A DNA stretch of 64,000 nucleotides from Trichothermofontia sichuanensis B231 (GCF_026240635.1 NZ_CP110848.1:3119741-3183740); one strand, 5' to 3'. Positions 37,582 through 48,905 are shown, counted from the first letter of the stretch. Made by a program: numbers and translations. The notes: generated from the sequence alone by a model not told the origin.

Positions 37582-40227
37582 TTAGCGACTCGGCAGGAAT
37601 GCAATCGGGTTTACGGCACCCCGACCTGCCGGGTGGATCTCAAAATGTAGGTGTGGCCCGGTACTAAAGCCCGTACTGCCCATCTCAGCAATTTGCTGAC
37701 CTTGCTCAACCTGCTGACCTGGACGTACCAAGATGCGGTTGTTATGGGCATAAAGGGTCAGACTACCATCCGGGTGCTGAATTTCCACCAGATTACCATA
37801 ACCTCCGGAATTCCAACCCGCTGTGACAACCACACCACTGGCTGCCGCCACAATGGGAGTTCCAATCGGAGCCGCCACATCAATCCCTTTGTGCATCCGA
37901 CCCCAGCGCCATCCAAAGCCAGAGGTTAGTACGCCACGGGCAGGCCAAATATACCCCGTAAACACAGGCGCCGCATCCGGCAAATAGGAATCGGGATTGG
38001 ATAAGGCTGGCAGATCCGGCGAGACTGTTCGTCCCAGGGACTGCTGAATAATCGGATCGTAGACTTCAGAAGTTAAGGGTGCTGCCGCCAACAACTGCTC
38101 ACTGGGAACCGGAGCCGCTTTCGGTGCCTCAACCCGGGCCGTTTGCCCCGCTTGCCAACGACGGTAGATCCCCGTGTTGTAGTTTTCCAAACCCTGTAAA
38201 TCAGGATTAACCCGTGCTGCCGTCCGCGGCGAGCGCGCCGGGATGCTGGGCGCAACCGCGGGTCTTGAACTGCTATTGGGTGCGATCATGGCTGTCCTAG
38301 ACGCCTCTGGAACGATCGGTGCCGTCGCAGCCGTGGTCTGAGTCGGTGTCCAATTGGCATACCGCGAGCGCAGTTGCATAACCTCAGCCTTCAGACGTTC
38401 CACATAGGGACTGTACTGTCGCTGTAACTCGAAATCAGGGGTTGACTCCACCGCCGGTGCCTGTGGCTGACGTGTGCCGATCGGCGCAAACGCCACCGTC
38501 GCTTCCTGGGGAGTTTCTGGAATAGGAGTTCCAGTAATCACAGGCAACCCCGAATTCCGAGGCCCCATCGGGGTCGCTGGCACCGTTGAGGTCGGTGCTG
38601 TGACCGCTCGACTCATCGGCGTTGGGAAAACCGTTGCATTAGAGGACGGGGTGGCAACGGTGGTCTCCTGAGTATCGACTGGAATCCCCGTCACAACGGG
38701 AATCTGCCCAGACACACCGTACCCACGACCACTACCCTGGGGAATCCGCAAAACCTGGTTAACTTCAATGAGGTTCGGATCACGAATTTGGTTAACCGCC
38801 ACCAGCAAGTCTCGCGAAACGCCGTAGTTGCGGGCAATCGCATCCAGGGTATCCCCCGGATTGACCCGGTACAGACTGCTCGCCTGGGAGTCGCCAGCCG
38901 CGATCGCTGACTCTGAGCTAAGCGAGGCACTCAAGGGGCTAGGTAGCGTCACCTCCGTCCGGGCCTCTGCCCCCTCCGGTCGCAGACCAACAACCGCTAC
39001 CACATCCCCTCCCTGGGCAACTGTCTGCGGAATCCGGAGCGTTTGCCCCGCCCACAACACATTTGGATCTTGCAAACGATTGAGGGCAATCAATTCTGAC
39101 TGGGAAGCGCCATAGCGGTTGGCAATATCATTGAGGGTATCCCCGGCCTGCACTTGGTAGGAAATCGTTTGCAGACTGGGAATGGCGGCAATTTGTAGCG
39201 GCTTATCTTGAGCCGCACCCGTTCTCAAGAGGGAAGGCACGGTCGGGACAACCGCCGCCGTGGCTTCCTCCGCCATCCCAGGGCTACTAACTTTGCCTTC
39301 CAACGCGCTGGGGGTGGGGAAGTGCTGACTTGACGTAGAGGTAATTTCTTCCTGAGGACGCTGCGCAAGCAATGTTGTTGGCTGGGTGGCAGTTTCAGCG
39401 GTTGCGACCTCAGGGGGAGTCGCCGTTGGTAGCGTTGCCAGACTTTGCTTAAGAGATTGCCGCTTTTCTTTCAAGCGGTTAAGGGCCACCTCTTGCTTAG
39501 CCTTGAGTAAATCATTGACGTTGCCAGGAACCGCCACAACGCCTTCGCCAGTTTCCGGATTAACCTCGGCTAATTGTTGGGTAGCCACCTGATAGGTCTC
39601 AGAGACCGTTTCCAGGGTTTCTCCCGTTTGCAACTCATGCACAATCCCATTGACGGTGGGGATGCGCAGGATCTGACCCACCCGCAGCACCGTGCCAGGG
39701 GACAGATGATTAGAAGCCGCGATCGCAGCCGCATCAATGCGATACAGGCGAGCAATATCCCACAGGGTTTGTCCCTCTTGGACAACATGCTCTAGGACCC
39801 CAGGCTTGGCCTCTGCCTCCGAAGAGGATGTCGCGATCGGGGCTTCCGTCGTCTCAACCTCGGAGACAGCAACAGACAAGTCCGCCGCCGTTGGGGTAGT
39901 GGGTACAGCCGCTTCGCTAGCATTGGCCGAGTTGGGTTCTACCGCTAGCGCCTGTCCCCGTTGGGCATGGAGCAGCAAGTCCGAAACGCCAACAGAAAGG
40001 GCCAATCCAATCATCGCAGCGGAGGTATGAACGCGGCGACTGCGGCCAAGGTCGGGAAGTGCCTGCTTGAGCTGCTCAAGGGCCGAAACTTCCCCTTTTG
40101 AGTTTACGTCGGGGAGCACAGCCACACGGTTATCTGTGCTTGCCTGAACGACTCGACCTGCCGTTTCGCTGGGCATGACGGCATGGGAGCACAATGGCTT
40201 AACCCCTTCTGGAAATCCTCGTGTCAA
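37582..40227 (-). CDS. LysM-repeat M23 metallopeptidase
   Basis: The start is a TTG at 40227 backed by a perfect GGAGG seven bases upstream. The 881 residues have a helical membrane segment near 70-85, then about four LysM domains (HVVQEGQTLWDIARLY, HELQTGETLETVSETY, YQVQAGDTLNDIANRY, YRVNPGDTLDAIARNY), a Pro-rich linker and a C-terminal M23 domain (HKGIDVAAPIGTPI, HLHFEIHP). LysM binds peptidoglycan and M23 cuts cross-bridges, so this should be an envelope hydrolase or a NlpD/EnvC-type activator. All zinc ligands appear present. Confidence 0.92.
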   Translation of the reverse strand: MTRGFPEGVKPLCSHAVMPSETAGRVVQASTDNRVAVLPDVNSKGEVSALEQLKQALPDLGRSRRVHTSAAMIGLALSVGVSDLLLHAQRGQALAVEPNSANASEAAVPTTPTAADLSVAVSEVETTEAPIATSSSEAEAKPGVLEHVVQEGQTLWDIARLYRIDAAAIAASNHLSPGTVLRVGQILRIPTVNGIVHELQTGETLETVSETYQVATQQLAEVNPETGEGVVAVPGNVNDLLKAKQEVALNRLKEKRQSLKQSLATLPTATPPEVATAETATQPTTLLAQRPQEEITSTSSQHFPTPSALEGKVSSPGMAEEATAAVVPTVPSLLRTGAAQDKPLQIAAIPSLQTISYQVQAGDTLNDIANRYGASQSELIALNRLQDPNVLWAGQTLRIPQTVAQGGDVVAVVGLRPEGAEARTEVTLPSPLSASLSSESAIAAGDSQASSLYRVNPGDTLDAIARNYGVSRDLLVAVNQIRDPNLIEVNQVLRIPQGSGRGYGVSGQIPVVTGIPVDTQETTVATPSSNATVFPTPMSRAVTAPTSTVPATPMGPRNSGLPVITGTPIPETPQEATVAFAPIGTRQPQAPAVESTPDFELQRQYSPYVERLKAEVMQLRSRYANWTPTQTTAATAPIVPEASRTAMIAPNSSSRPAVAPSIPARSPRTAARVNPDLQGLENYNTGIYRRWQAGQTARVEAPKAAPVPSEQLLAAAPLTSEVYDPIIQQSLGRTVSPDLPALSNPDSYLPDAAPVFTGYIWPARGVLTSGFGWRWGRMHKGIDVAAPIGTPIVAAASGVVVTAGWNSGGYGNLVEIQHPDGSLTLYAHNNRILVRPGQQVEQGQQIAEMGSTGFSTGPHLHFEIHPAGRGAVNPIAFLPSR

Positions 40228-40969
40228 GGAACGACCTCCTAAACGACCAGCATGAACTGTCTTGAGTACTTCAGACTAGCTTCGGGTACTTCGGGCAGTT
40301 GCACAGTAATGACAACGATCACAACCACTTAGCGATCAATGTCATTGACGGTAATTACACTCACGAAAGCTTACCCTGCTTTTCTGATTTAGACAAGATT
40401 ATGGAACTTATCAAAATCTAATTGGACTGTTTAATCACAGCCGTATTGCCTGAGAAATCACTGTTCTCTGCTGATTTCCACAGCTTGAAAGCGGGCAGAT
40501 CACCCTTGTCAAGGCGAACTCTAAGGCAAGTTGGGCAAAATTGCATCCGTATTAATCCTTGCTGACATCTCCCAAGCATTGACATCACTAGGAGGCAATC
40601 TCTGCAAAGGGTACTCCGGACGATCGCCCGCAAGTGGTTGCTATAGCTAGGATGTAGCGTCACCCGTGCCAAAACTATTCACCCGCGATCCAGAGCGTCC
40701 GGACAGAAACCGGGCAAGTAATGATAAAAATCTATCGGTACTGAATTTCCCGGCTGGGGCTGTGGGTATAGGAATCTCTTATTGGAGAAGGTTCTTTTTG
40801 GTAGCCAAGTAAGCGGTATTTCTATCGCTAACCTGGGTGACTGACGATGAGCGCAAGTCATCATTTACGCATGACCGTGCCTTAATTGCGGTAGTGGGAG
40901 CAGCCCCTCGGCGCAGCCGCTAGAATATGGCTCCTAACCCTGATTAAAAACAGAGCCAATCGCTCGTGA
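40228..40969. other. Intergenic, no gene supported
   Basis: About 740 bases. Two minus-strand frames (40418-40672, 84 codons; 40679-40864, 61 codons) contain no motif I recognise. The first has CPTCLRVRLDKGDLPAFKLW, but no support. The 40228-40290 part contains the GGAGG site used by the M23 TTG start. Confidence 0.5.
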
Positions 40970-41431
40970 CTAACCCAAGTAACCCAATTGCCGACGAGCT
41001 TCAAAAAGACCTAAGGCAGCACTAACCGAAAGGTTAAGGCTGCGAACTTGCGATTGCGCCATGGGGATATACACGGTTGCCTGACAGGCTGCCAGCACTT
41101 CCGGGGGCAGTCCCTTAGTTTCACTGCCAAAGAGCAGCCAGTCGTCCGCCGCAAAGCGGAAATGAATATAGTTGTGTGCGCCCTTAGTGGCAAAACCAAT
41201 CCAGCGTCCTCCCCGCTGAGCGTGCCAGGCTTGAAACGCAGCCAGCGTCTCGTGGTAGTGGACCTCTACATAGGGCCAATAGTCTAAACCAGCTCGCTTC
41301 AAGGTGCGATCGCTGATCTCAAAGCCCAGAGGACCAACTAGGTGCAAAGCGGTCCCTGTTGCAGCGCAGGTGCGGGCAATATTACCCGTATTCGGGGGAA
41401 TTTGGGGATAAATTAGAGCAACCTGGGGCAT
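40970..41431 (-). CDS. trmL: tRNA (cytidine(34)-2'-O)-methyltransferase TrmL
   Basis: ATG 41431 (MPQVALIYPQIPPNTGNIAR) is the family start, giving 153 residues. The SpoU/SPOUT knot motifs are present: PNTGNIARTCAATGT, LLFGSETKGLP and NLSVSAALGLFEARRQ. TrmL 2'-O-methylates the wobble base of tRNA-Leu isoacceptors using S-adenosylmethionine. The length fits the minimal single-domain SPOUT enzyme. It is a stand-alone gene. Confidence 0.93.
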   Translation of the reverse strand: MPQVALIYPQIPPNTGNIARTCAATGTALHLVGPLGFEISDRTLKRAGLDYWPYVEVHYHETLAAFQAWHAQRGGRWIGFATKGAHNYIHFRFAADDWLLFGSETKGLPPEVLAACQATVYIPMAQSQVRSLNLSVSAALGLFEARRQLGYLG

Positions 41432-41440
41432 GACGGCCAA

Positions 41441-41733
41441 TTTTTAGCAAGATAGCTATTCTAACGGCACAATTCGCTGCCGAGGATGTTTGGCACAGGA
41501 GCAGTAGCCCCCCTCCTTGTCAAGGGTTTGGGTCCACTACTGATTTTTTTTTTTTATTATTGCCATGGCAGCAAGAATAATTAAATATTTTAAACTTTAA
41601 CGCGATCGCTCTCTAGACATGCTAAAGCTGGCCGCAGGTGCCCATCGCTGATGGCCCTATGAGCGGGGTGATCAATCCAGACGTAGTATAAATAGAGCTT
41701 TTATCCCACTTATAATTTTATAAACTATAGTTT
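41441..41733. other. AT-rich intergenic segment
   Basis: It holds a 13-T run near 41546 and TTAAATATTTTAAACTTTAA-like sequence, more AT-rich than its surroundings. With the MITE at 41734-41839 and Ala/Arg-codon-like but stop-broken sequence up to 42099 (tandem ACTCGCCTTTAT units near 42040-42075), it makes up the gap before the next M23 gene. Confidence 0.55.
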
Positions 41734-41839
41734 TATAGTCAATCCAAATAAGAACGATAGAGTTTCCCCAGCCCCTCTCCTGCTCTAGGAAAGGGGCTGG
41801 GGTGAGTGGGCTGTTTCAGCCTAAATTGCAATGGCTATA
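41734..41839 (-). mobile_element. MITE-like repeat, copy C (106 bp)
   Basis: This is the reverse orientation of copy A: TATAGTCAATCCAAATAAGA at the left, CAGCCTAAATTGCAATGGC at the right. The middle palindrome is partly eroded. Confidence 0.8.
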
Positions 41840-42099
41840 TATGGGCGCCGGCTACCGGTCGGCATCAAGATCCAAACCTCAAGGGGGTACTGAGTAACTT
41901 AAGCTGTCCTTGTCAACGGATGCTCCACCCGCTACGGTCGTGGCCCTCGCTCCTGCTACACCAACGGCAGCACCCCTTCCTGTCGCCGTGCGTGCTGCCG
42001 CACGAGCTTTGCATTCTGCTTCGTCTTTAATTGCCTCGCCTTTATTTTAACTCGCCTTTATAACTCGCCTTTATTTTAAAGAGACAGCGATCGCTGGCT

Positions 42100-43023
42100 T
42101 CAAGATGCAGCGCGGGCTTGTTGGGCATACATCGCCCGTAGTACCAAAGCCGGATCCACCCACTGGCCCAAATACTTTAGCCCCCAATGGAGATGCGGCC
42201 CCGTCGTGCGTCCTGTCATCCCCACGCGGCCAATCCGTGCCCCCGCTGGGACCATCTGCCCCTCATAAATCTGGATGCCTCCTTCCTGATCCAGCAGCGA
42301 TCGCCCGCGGTTGTCCGTCGTCACATAGCCCTGCATGTGGCAATAAATATGTTCCCAGGGACCCGACCCAACTACGATTGAAGTTCCACAATTGGTATCA
42401 TCCGAGACTTCCACCACCTTGCCGGACCACCAATTGCGGATATAGCTCCCCTCTGGAGCTGCCATATCCAGTCCGTAATGAAACTCCTGCGTTAGGGACC
42501 CATCGGGTGATAACCGATAGCCAAACGGTGACGTATACATCTGGAAATTCTCCACCGGGAAGGAGGCTCCCTGCCACCGCGAAACTGCTGCCATCTGCTG
42601 TCCACCGTGGCTTTTTAGTTGCTTCGTACCGCCTGCCGTTGCCGCTGTCTGTGCCAGAGGTTTTGCGCTCATCTTCCCCTCTGAAGGCACTGCGGTTGGC
42701 AGTTTCGCCGGCAGCGGTGGCCCCATCACCTCACCCTGGGTTATCGTGCCCTCAATGAAGAGCGATCGCTGCCATTGCTCAAAATTTGCTACCTGCGCTG
42801 GTGCGGGACCACTGGCTATGGCGATCGGTTCTTGGGCACTGGCCCCCCACTCCTGCTTAGTCAGGAGTGAACCTACAAAACAGGCTAAAATGACCAGAGT
42901 AGTAATCAGACTAAACCGGATGAATCGGGTTAACCCTTTGGCTGTCAATCGGGGCAACCAGGATGTTGCCAGACAATGGGGCGATCGCGAACCAATAGAT
43001 AGCTGAGGATGAAACTTTTTCAC
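42100..43023 (-). CDS. M23 family metallopeptidase (secreted)
   Basis: The GTG at 43023 (VKKFHPQLS) with AAGGA before it is preferred over the ATG at 43044. The product is about 307 residues. A membrane anchor or signal (RFSLITTLVILACFVGSLL) is followed by a spacer and a C-terminal M23 domain: YGLDMAAPEGSYI, EHIYCHMQGYV and GPHLHWGL. The zinc ligands (His-x3-Asp and His-x-His) are complete. It probably cleaves peptidoglycan cross-links in the periplasm. It has no LysM, unlike the other M23 gene here. It is downstream of the methyltransferase gene on the same strand. Confidence 0.9.
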   Translation of the reverse strand: MKKFHPQLSIGSRSPHCLATSWLPRLTAKGLTRFIRFSLITTLVILACFVGSLLTKQEWGASAQEPIAIASGPAPAQVANFEQWQRSLFIEGTITQGEVMGPPLPAKLPTAVPSEGKMSAKPLAQTAATAGGTKQLKSHGGQQMAAVSRWQGASFPVENFQMYTSPFGYRLSPDGSLTQEFHYGLDMAAPEGSYIRNWWSGKVVEVSDDTNCGTSIVVGSGPWEHIYCHMQGYVTTDNRGRSLLDQEGGIQIYEGQMVPAGARIGRVGMTGRTTGPHLHWGLKYLGQWVDPALVLRAMYAQQARAAS

Positions 43024-43135
43024 GTTCTGTCCTTCTCTTCTCACAGATACCGTGGGTGTGAGGATAGGGATAAATACTCGATGGCAACCCTATAAAAAAA
43101 TCTTACCCTAGCTCCTTAGCCCGTCAAGCAATTGC

Positions 43136-43804
43136 TTAGGACTCATTCACAATCGGGCGATAGGCTTGCAGCACTTGCAAGGTGCCGCCTAAATACAACC
43201 GCGGCTGAATTGGGGGTATTCCTACCCCCTGGGGATCGCTCACAAACCCTGCATCTGCCAGTAGTTGACTCAGATCGGCTTTCAACAGGGTCCACGCCGT
43301 TGCCGTCTCAAACAGGGCAAAAAATAAGGCCAGCCCAGGGAAGAACAACGGATTCAGCGGACGATGAAAATCTACTAAGGTGAAGCAACCTCCCGGTCTC
43401 AGTACCCGGTAGACCTCCGACAAAATTAGCTGCAATTGGCGGGGCTGCATCTCATGCAGGGCCATACTGGTATGCACCAGATCGAATTGTCCATCTGCAA
43501 AGGGCATCTGTTCCGCCATTGCCTGCACATAGGTAGCTGTTGGCACTAAACGGCGGGCACGGTCTAGCGATCGGGGTGAGGCATCTAGCCCCGTCACTTG
43601 GCGCGATCGGGTGACTAAATACTGCGTGGCCTGTCCACTGCCACAACACAGGTCAAGGATAGAGGTATCCGGCGCGATCGCCAGTCCGTCGAGCGCCAAC
43701 TGCCGAAATCGGGATTCGCCCCCCACACTGAGGGCCATCACCCAGGAAATCGCATCATACAGCCCTGGATAGCGGTAACTAAGATCGCGCAAAAGGGTTG
43801 CCAT
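43136..43804 (-). CDS. Class I SAM-dependent methyltransferase
   Basis: The 222 residues show the class-I motifs: ILDLCCGSGQATQYL (motif I), GLDASPRSLDRAR, FDLVHTSMALHEM and LRPGGCFTLVDFH. The layout resembles UbiE/menaquinone-type methyltransferases. The substrate is unknown; a quinone or small aromatic is possible. Start ATG 43804. It diverges from rdgB, with 155 bases between them. Confidence 0.88.
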   Translation of the reverse strand: MATLLRDLSYRYPGLYDAISWVMALSVGGESRFRQLALDGLAIAPDTSILDLCCGSGQATQYLVTRSRQVTGLDASPRSLDRARRLVPTATYVQAMAEQMPFADGQFDLVHTSMALHEMQPRQLQLILSEVYRVLRPGGCFTLVDFHRPLNPLFFPGLALFFALFETATAWTLLKADLSQLLADAGFVSDPQGVGIPPIQPRLYLGGTLQVLQAYRPIVNES

Positions 43805-43959
43805 ATCCGTTCATCATGGGCAATAGGTGCCCTGTTGGCCTGTACACCTGCCCCCACCCCAAGATACCGTAATGGCAGTCCGTTTGCGCCAGGGAGGCAA
43901 GCCCCTCCCAACGGGGCGTTATCCTGTTGGGAACACGATGATCCTGCCCACTTATAACG

Positions 43960-44562
43960 ATGCCCATTCTTGTCGTCGCCACGAGTAATCCTGGCAAATT
44001 GAAGGAACTAGAGGCTCACCTCAGCACCTGGGACTGGCAATTGCAGTTAAAACCGGCAGCCCTAGCGGTGGAAGAAACGGGGGATAGCTTCGCTGCCAAT
44101 GCCTGCCTCAAGGCCGCCACCGTGGCCCAAGCCACCGGCCAGTGGGCGATTGCTGATGACTCCGGTCTGGTTGTTAACGCCCTCAATGGCGCACCAGGCA
44201 TCTACTCGGCCCGCTACGGGGCTACGGATACGGAACGGATTGAACGCCTCTTAAGGGAATTGGGGGACGCGACTGATCGCAGCGCTCAATTTGTCTGTGC
44301 GATTGCCCTAGCCCGTCCCGATGGGATGATTGCCATCCAGACCGAAGGGGTTTGTACCGGGGAAATTCTGCGATCGCCCCGTGGGACTGGGGGGTTTGGC
44401 TATGATCCAATTTTCTATGTCCCTGAGCAAGGATTAACCTTTGCCGAAATGCCCCCTGAACTGAAGCGATCGCTCAGCCACCGGGGGCGAGCACTGACCG
44501 CCCTTGCCCAGGCATTGTCCCAAGTCTCCCGCAGCCAAAACCAGCTTGATTGGCCTGAATAA
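43960..44562 (+). CDS. rdgB: XTP/dITP diphosphatase (RdgB/HAM1)
   Basis: The 200 residues contain VATSNPGKLKELEAHL, AIADDSGLVVNALNGAPGI, and GFGYDPIFYVPE, the signatures of the nucleoside-triphosphate pyrophosphatase family. It removes ITP, XTP and dITP from the nucleotide pool, protecting DNA. The ATG at 43960 is well placed. It is a stand-alone gene. Confidence 0.96.
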   Translation: MPILVVATSNPGKLKELEAHLSTWDWQLQLKPAALAVEETGDSFAANACLKAATVAQATGQWAIADDSGLVVNALNGAPGIYSARYGATDTERIERLLRELGDATDRSAQFVCAIALARPDGMIAIQTEGVCTGEILRSPRGTGGFGYDPIFYVPEQGLTFAEMPPELKRSLSHRGRALTALAQALSQVSRSQNQLDWPE

Positions 44563-44634
44563 ACGCTATCCAGGGGTAATCCCCGGCTGCGACGATCGGG
44601 TTTGACGATCGGGTTTGATGACTGTTGCGCAAGA

Positions 44635-44740
44635 TATAGCCATTGCAATTTAGGCTGAAACAGCCCCCTCACCTCCAGCCCCTCTCCCGCTCTGGGAGAG
44701 GGGAGTGAAAACTGTATCGTTCTTATTTGGATTGACCATA
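44635..44740 (+). mobile_element. MITE-like repeat, copy B (106 bp)
   Basis: It starts TATAGCCATTGCAATTTAGG, contains the CCCGCTCTGGGAGAGGGG palindrome, and ends TATTTGGATTGACCATA. It is near-identical to copy A. Confidence 0.85.
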
Positions 44741-44810
44741 CAGCCTTTACCTAATTGACTCAGCACACAGTTGAGGTTTGGATCTCGATCCGACCGGTAG
44801 CCCTCATCCC

Positions 44811-44965
44811 CCACCCCCTTCTCCCAAGTGGGGAGAAGCCAACCCTCACCCTAAATCACTCTCCAGCTCTGGGAGGGGGACTTAGGGAGAGAGTCACACC
44901 CGCGGGCTGCCCCCAGCCTACCCCGATAAAACTGTACTTTATGATTGAGGTAAAGGCTGTATGGT
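44811..44965. repeat. Dispersed repeat family 2, reverse copy
   Basis: It contains AGTCACACCCGCGGGCTGCC and ends with AAACTGTACTTTATGATTGA. Its reverse complement aligns with 31675-31803. It abuts MITE copy B and the 3' end of the YqgF gene. Confidence 0.75.
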
Positions 44966-44970
44966 TGTTT

Positions 44971-45408
44971 TCAACCCGATCGCTGGTTCAAATAGCGCTC
45001 AAGCAGCAAAATAGCCACAATGTCATCGATCGGGCGAGGAATCGAGCGCAGAGCTTGGGGTAGTAAACGGGCCAGTCCCTGCGGAGGATACATCTGCCAG
45101 TAGCGATCGCGGGCTTCCAGTGTGCTAAAACGCTCATCCACCGGCACGATCAACAGAGACGGCGAGAAAGCCTGGGTCAATTGCGCTTGCCAAGTTCGGG
45201 TACTGGTCTGATCCCCAATCACGATCTGGGTAAAGGGATATTGCAGGTGTAGACGCTGGACCGTTGCGATCGCCTCACTGGCTGCAACCACCTGGTGATA
45301 GAGCACTTGGCGATCAGAGGTCATCACCGCAAGGCCACACTTATCTCGACCGGGATCAAAGCCCAGCAAATAGGTTAGCGAATCGGCCAGATCACCAGGG
45401 GCAGGCAT
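44971..45408 (-). CDS. YqgF/RuvX-family nuclease
   Basis: The 145 residues carry LLGFDPGRDKCGLAVM (first catalytic Asp), VDERFSTLEARDRYW (Glu) and DDIVAILLLERYL (Asp), the RNase H-fold resolvase pattern. The family is placed either in 16S rRNA 5' maturation or Holliday-junction resolution. Cyanobacteria often have two paralogues, and I cannot tell which this is. ATG at 45408. It is a stand-alone gene. Confidence 0.87.
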   Translation of the reverse strand: MPAPGDLADSLTYLLGFDPGRDKCGLAVMTSDRQVLYHQVVAASEAIATVQRLHLQYPFTQIVIGDQTSTRTWQAQLTQAFSPSLLIVPVDERFSTLEARDRYWQMYPPQGLARLLPQALRSIPRPIDDIVAILLLERYLNQRSG

Positions 45409-45572
45409 GAGTTCTTAACCCAATTACAGCGCAAGGCAATGCCAAAGGGGACGAAGGATAGCTATCCTGGCTGTCCCCATCTGGCTCCACTGTTAGCAAG
45501 GCTAGCCAGATAGGATACATCCCAGTTTTGCCAGTTTCCCCCTATCCTCCAACCCCCTGATTGATTGACAAA

Positions 45573-45798
45573 CTGACAATTTGCAGCACCCTCACCCTAA
45601 CCTCTCTCCCAGACTAGGCGAGGTGCTCATCGAGCTAGGGTTTTGGGTTAAAGTCCCTTCGCCCCTAGTGGGAGCAGGTATTTAGGAGTGAGGATAGAGC
45701 AGTGAGAAGCGAGGGCAACTGAGCGACTATCTCTGTTCTCTGTTCTTTCTCCTCTGTCCTCTCTCCTCGTGAAAGGGGAAAAGATCTTTCAGGTAACC
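45573..45798. repeat. Composite dispersed repeat, family 3, reverse copy
   Basis: Reverse complement of the 12991-13217 / 50671-50868 repeat, with GTGAAAAGG-type end (CTCGTGAAAGGGGAAAAGAT) and GGAGTGAGGATAGAGCAGTG. It fills most of the 45409-45943 gap, where no gene is seen. Confidence 0.8.
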
Positions 45799-45943
45799 AG
45801 TACCAGCCCCTTCCCCCGACTGGGCAGAAGGGGAGTTAGCTGAATGGTTTCGCTAGTTGGTAGCACAGCTTTTTGCCGGCAATGAGTAAGGTTGCGACTC
45901 CCAACATCACGAAACGTCACCAAACGGTATCTAGTTGGCAGCC

Positions 45944-46897
<954 letters not shown>

Positions 46898-47162
46898 CTA
46901 ATTCGTTTCACAAACGGCTACTCCTTACTAAGGATCGCATACCCCTGAACCGATCGCACTGCTTTCCCAAATTTTCGAACCGCAACGCCAATGATCCCCC
47001 CCACGATAACTGTTTAACTATCGTTGATATTGATTTAACCGCACTGCTGCTGACTGAGGGGGGACGACAAGGGAGAGATGCTCGCGTATTGGGTCGGGTG
47101 TCGTCAGAAAACCTGAGCGGGAGGCACGTCCTCAGGGTACTGAGGTTGTCGGAGTCAACCCA

Positions 47163-47191
47163 ACCACAGAGACACGGAGAGCACAGAGAAC
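47163..47191. repeat. CACAGAG-type short repeat upstream of the Amt-PP2C pseudogene
   Basis: ACCACAGAGACACGGAGAGC and AACAT follow one another. The sequence is related to the CACAAAG-type repeats at 14478 and 16291. The other part of 46892-47243 is the shared upstream region of por, with no gene seen. Confidence 0.6.
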
Positions 47192-47243
47192 ATCATAATG
47201 CCGCAGATGTTTGACTAGGGTAAACGCCTAGCTTGCGCCGATA

Positions 47244-48686
47244 ATGCTATTACAGCTACTTCTACCAACTCCTTACATAAAAAATACGATGCTACTAATG
47301 TTACTAAATTCTTCGGTACCAAAGTCTGAGACTTTAGAGATTATTGATATGCTCTGGTTGCTTGTCTGTGCAGGTTTAGTCTTTTTGATGCAACCTGGTT
47401 TTATGTGTTTGGAGTCGGGTCTGACTCGCTCTAAAAATAATATTAATGTTGCGATTAAAAATTTGTCGGATTTTGGGATTTCAGTTCTCTTATTCTGGGG
47501 GATCGGCTATGGCCTTATGTTTGGTCAGTCGATCGCAGGTTGGTTTGGCGTTGATCATTTTTTCCTGGATGCTTCGGCTCAGCCGGAACTCGTTGCTTTC
47601 TTTGTTTTTCAAGCTATGTTTTGCGGTACGGCAACGACGATCGTGTCTGGGGCAGTTGCTGAACGGCTCAAATTTGAAGCCTATGTTTTTATTGCGATTC
47701 TGGTTTCAGCCCTGATTTATCCCCTCTTTGGGGGGTGGGCCTGGAATGGGTTTAATCTGGGACAGATTTCGGGTTGGCTCGGTCAGGCTGGATTTGTAGA
47801 CTTTGCCGGGGCGACGGTGGTGCATGGATCCTGGGTCAGTCTAGATGTGCTGGAAGAACGGGTACGGGAACGCACCCGCGAACTAGCCGAGGCCAATGCG
47901 GAAATCCTCAAGCTCAACGAGCAACTTCAGGGGGAAAACCTCCGCATGAGTGCAGAACTCGATATCACCCGCAAGCTGCAAAAGATGTTTTTACCGACTG
48001 AAGAGGAGTTGCAAACAATGTCCGGGTTAGATATTTCCGGCTTTATGGAACCAGCAACCGAAGTGGGGGGGGATTATTATGACGTTTTGCAGCAGGGCGA
48101 TCGCATTAAAATCGGCATTGGGGATGTTACGGGGCACGGGCTAGAAAGTGGGGTTTTGATGATTATGGCTCATACAGCGGTCCGAACGCTATTGGCCAAT
48201 AACGAAACCGATCCAGCGAAGTTTTTGAATACCCTTAATCAGATGGTATTTGAAAATGTGTAGCGCATGAAGTCATATAAAAATATGACACTGGCGATTC
48301 TAGATTATGCAGCCGGTGTTTTGCGTATGAGCGGCCAGCATGAAGCGTTAATTGTGGTGAGGAGTAACGGTGAGGTTGAGGAAGTCGATACCTTTGATCT
48401 AAGTTTTCCGCTGGGGCTAGAACCCGATATTTCCCATTTTGTGAATGAGACTAAAGTTGAACTCCAAACAGGGGATGTCGCCGTTCTTTACACCGATGGC
48501 ATTACCGAAGCGATGGATGCTCAAAACCAACAGTATGGCCTGGAACGCCTGTGTCAATGTATCAAGCGTAGCCGCCACCTGAGTAGTCGAGAGATTCGGC
48601 AAGCGGTGATCGACGACGTGCGTCACTTTATTGGGAACCAAAGCCTGTACGACGATCTGACATTATTGGTGATGAAGCAAAAATAG
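47244..48686 (+). pseudogene. Truncated ammonium-transporter domain fused to PP2C/SpoIIE phosphatase, with internal stop
   Basis: Residues 1-200 are the first half of an Amt channel (FMCLESGLTRSKN, WAWNGFNLGQ, then the signature DFAGATVVHGSWVSL). Right after this, the frame passes in phase into DVLEERVRERTRELAEANA, a coiled-coil linker, and a SpoIIE/PP2C phosphatase domain (GGDYYDVLQQGD, GDVTGHGLESGV). The second half of Amt is missing. A TAG at 48261-48263 interrupts the phosphatase. The same frame continues as RMKSYKNMTLAILDY, LYTDGITEAMD and DDLTLLVM. The family pattern suggests a Gln codon became TAG. Amt-signalling fusions are known; this one looks disabled unless read through. Confidence 0.8.
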
Positions 48687-48905
48687 GCACCTGCTTCAGT
48701 CCAAGGAACGATCGATTTGGACAGGAGAGTCGCACGGCTAGTTCCTCTGCTACAAGTCAGAAAACCTTGTGATCGTGGGTCTGAGTATCTACTCAGATAG
48801 GGGCACCTCTGCTACCATGATTTAGCTTGATAACGTCGTCCGATCGGCTCTTCTGAGTTTATGGAGTAAACCGTATAGGTAACTGCGCATCAAAGAGCCG
48901 AAGTG

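Noticed and set aside
40418-40864. Two small minus-strand ORFs in the 40228-40969 gap
   Set aside because: No recognisable domain, no ribosome site, and coding-like features are weak.
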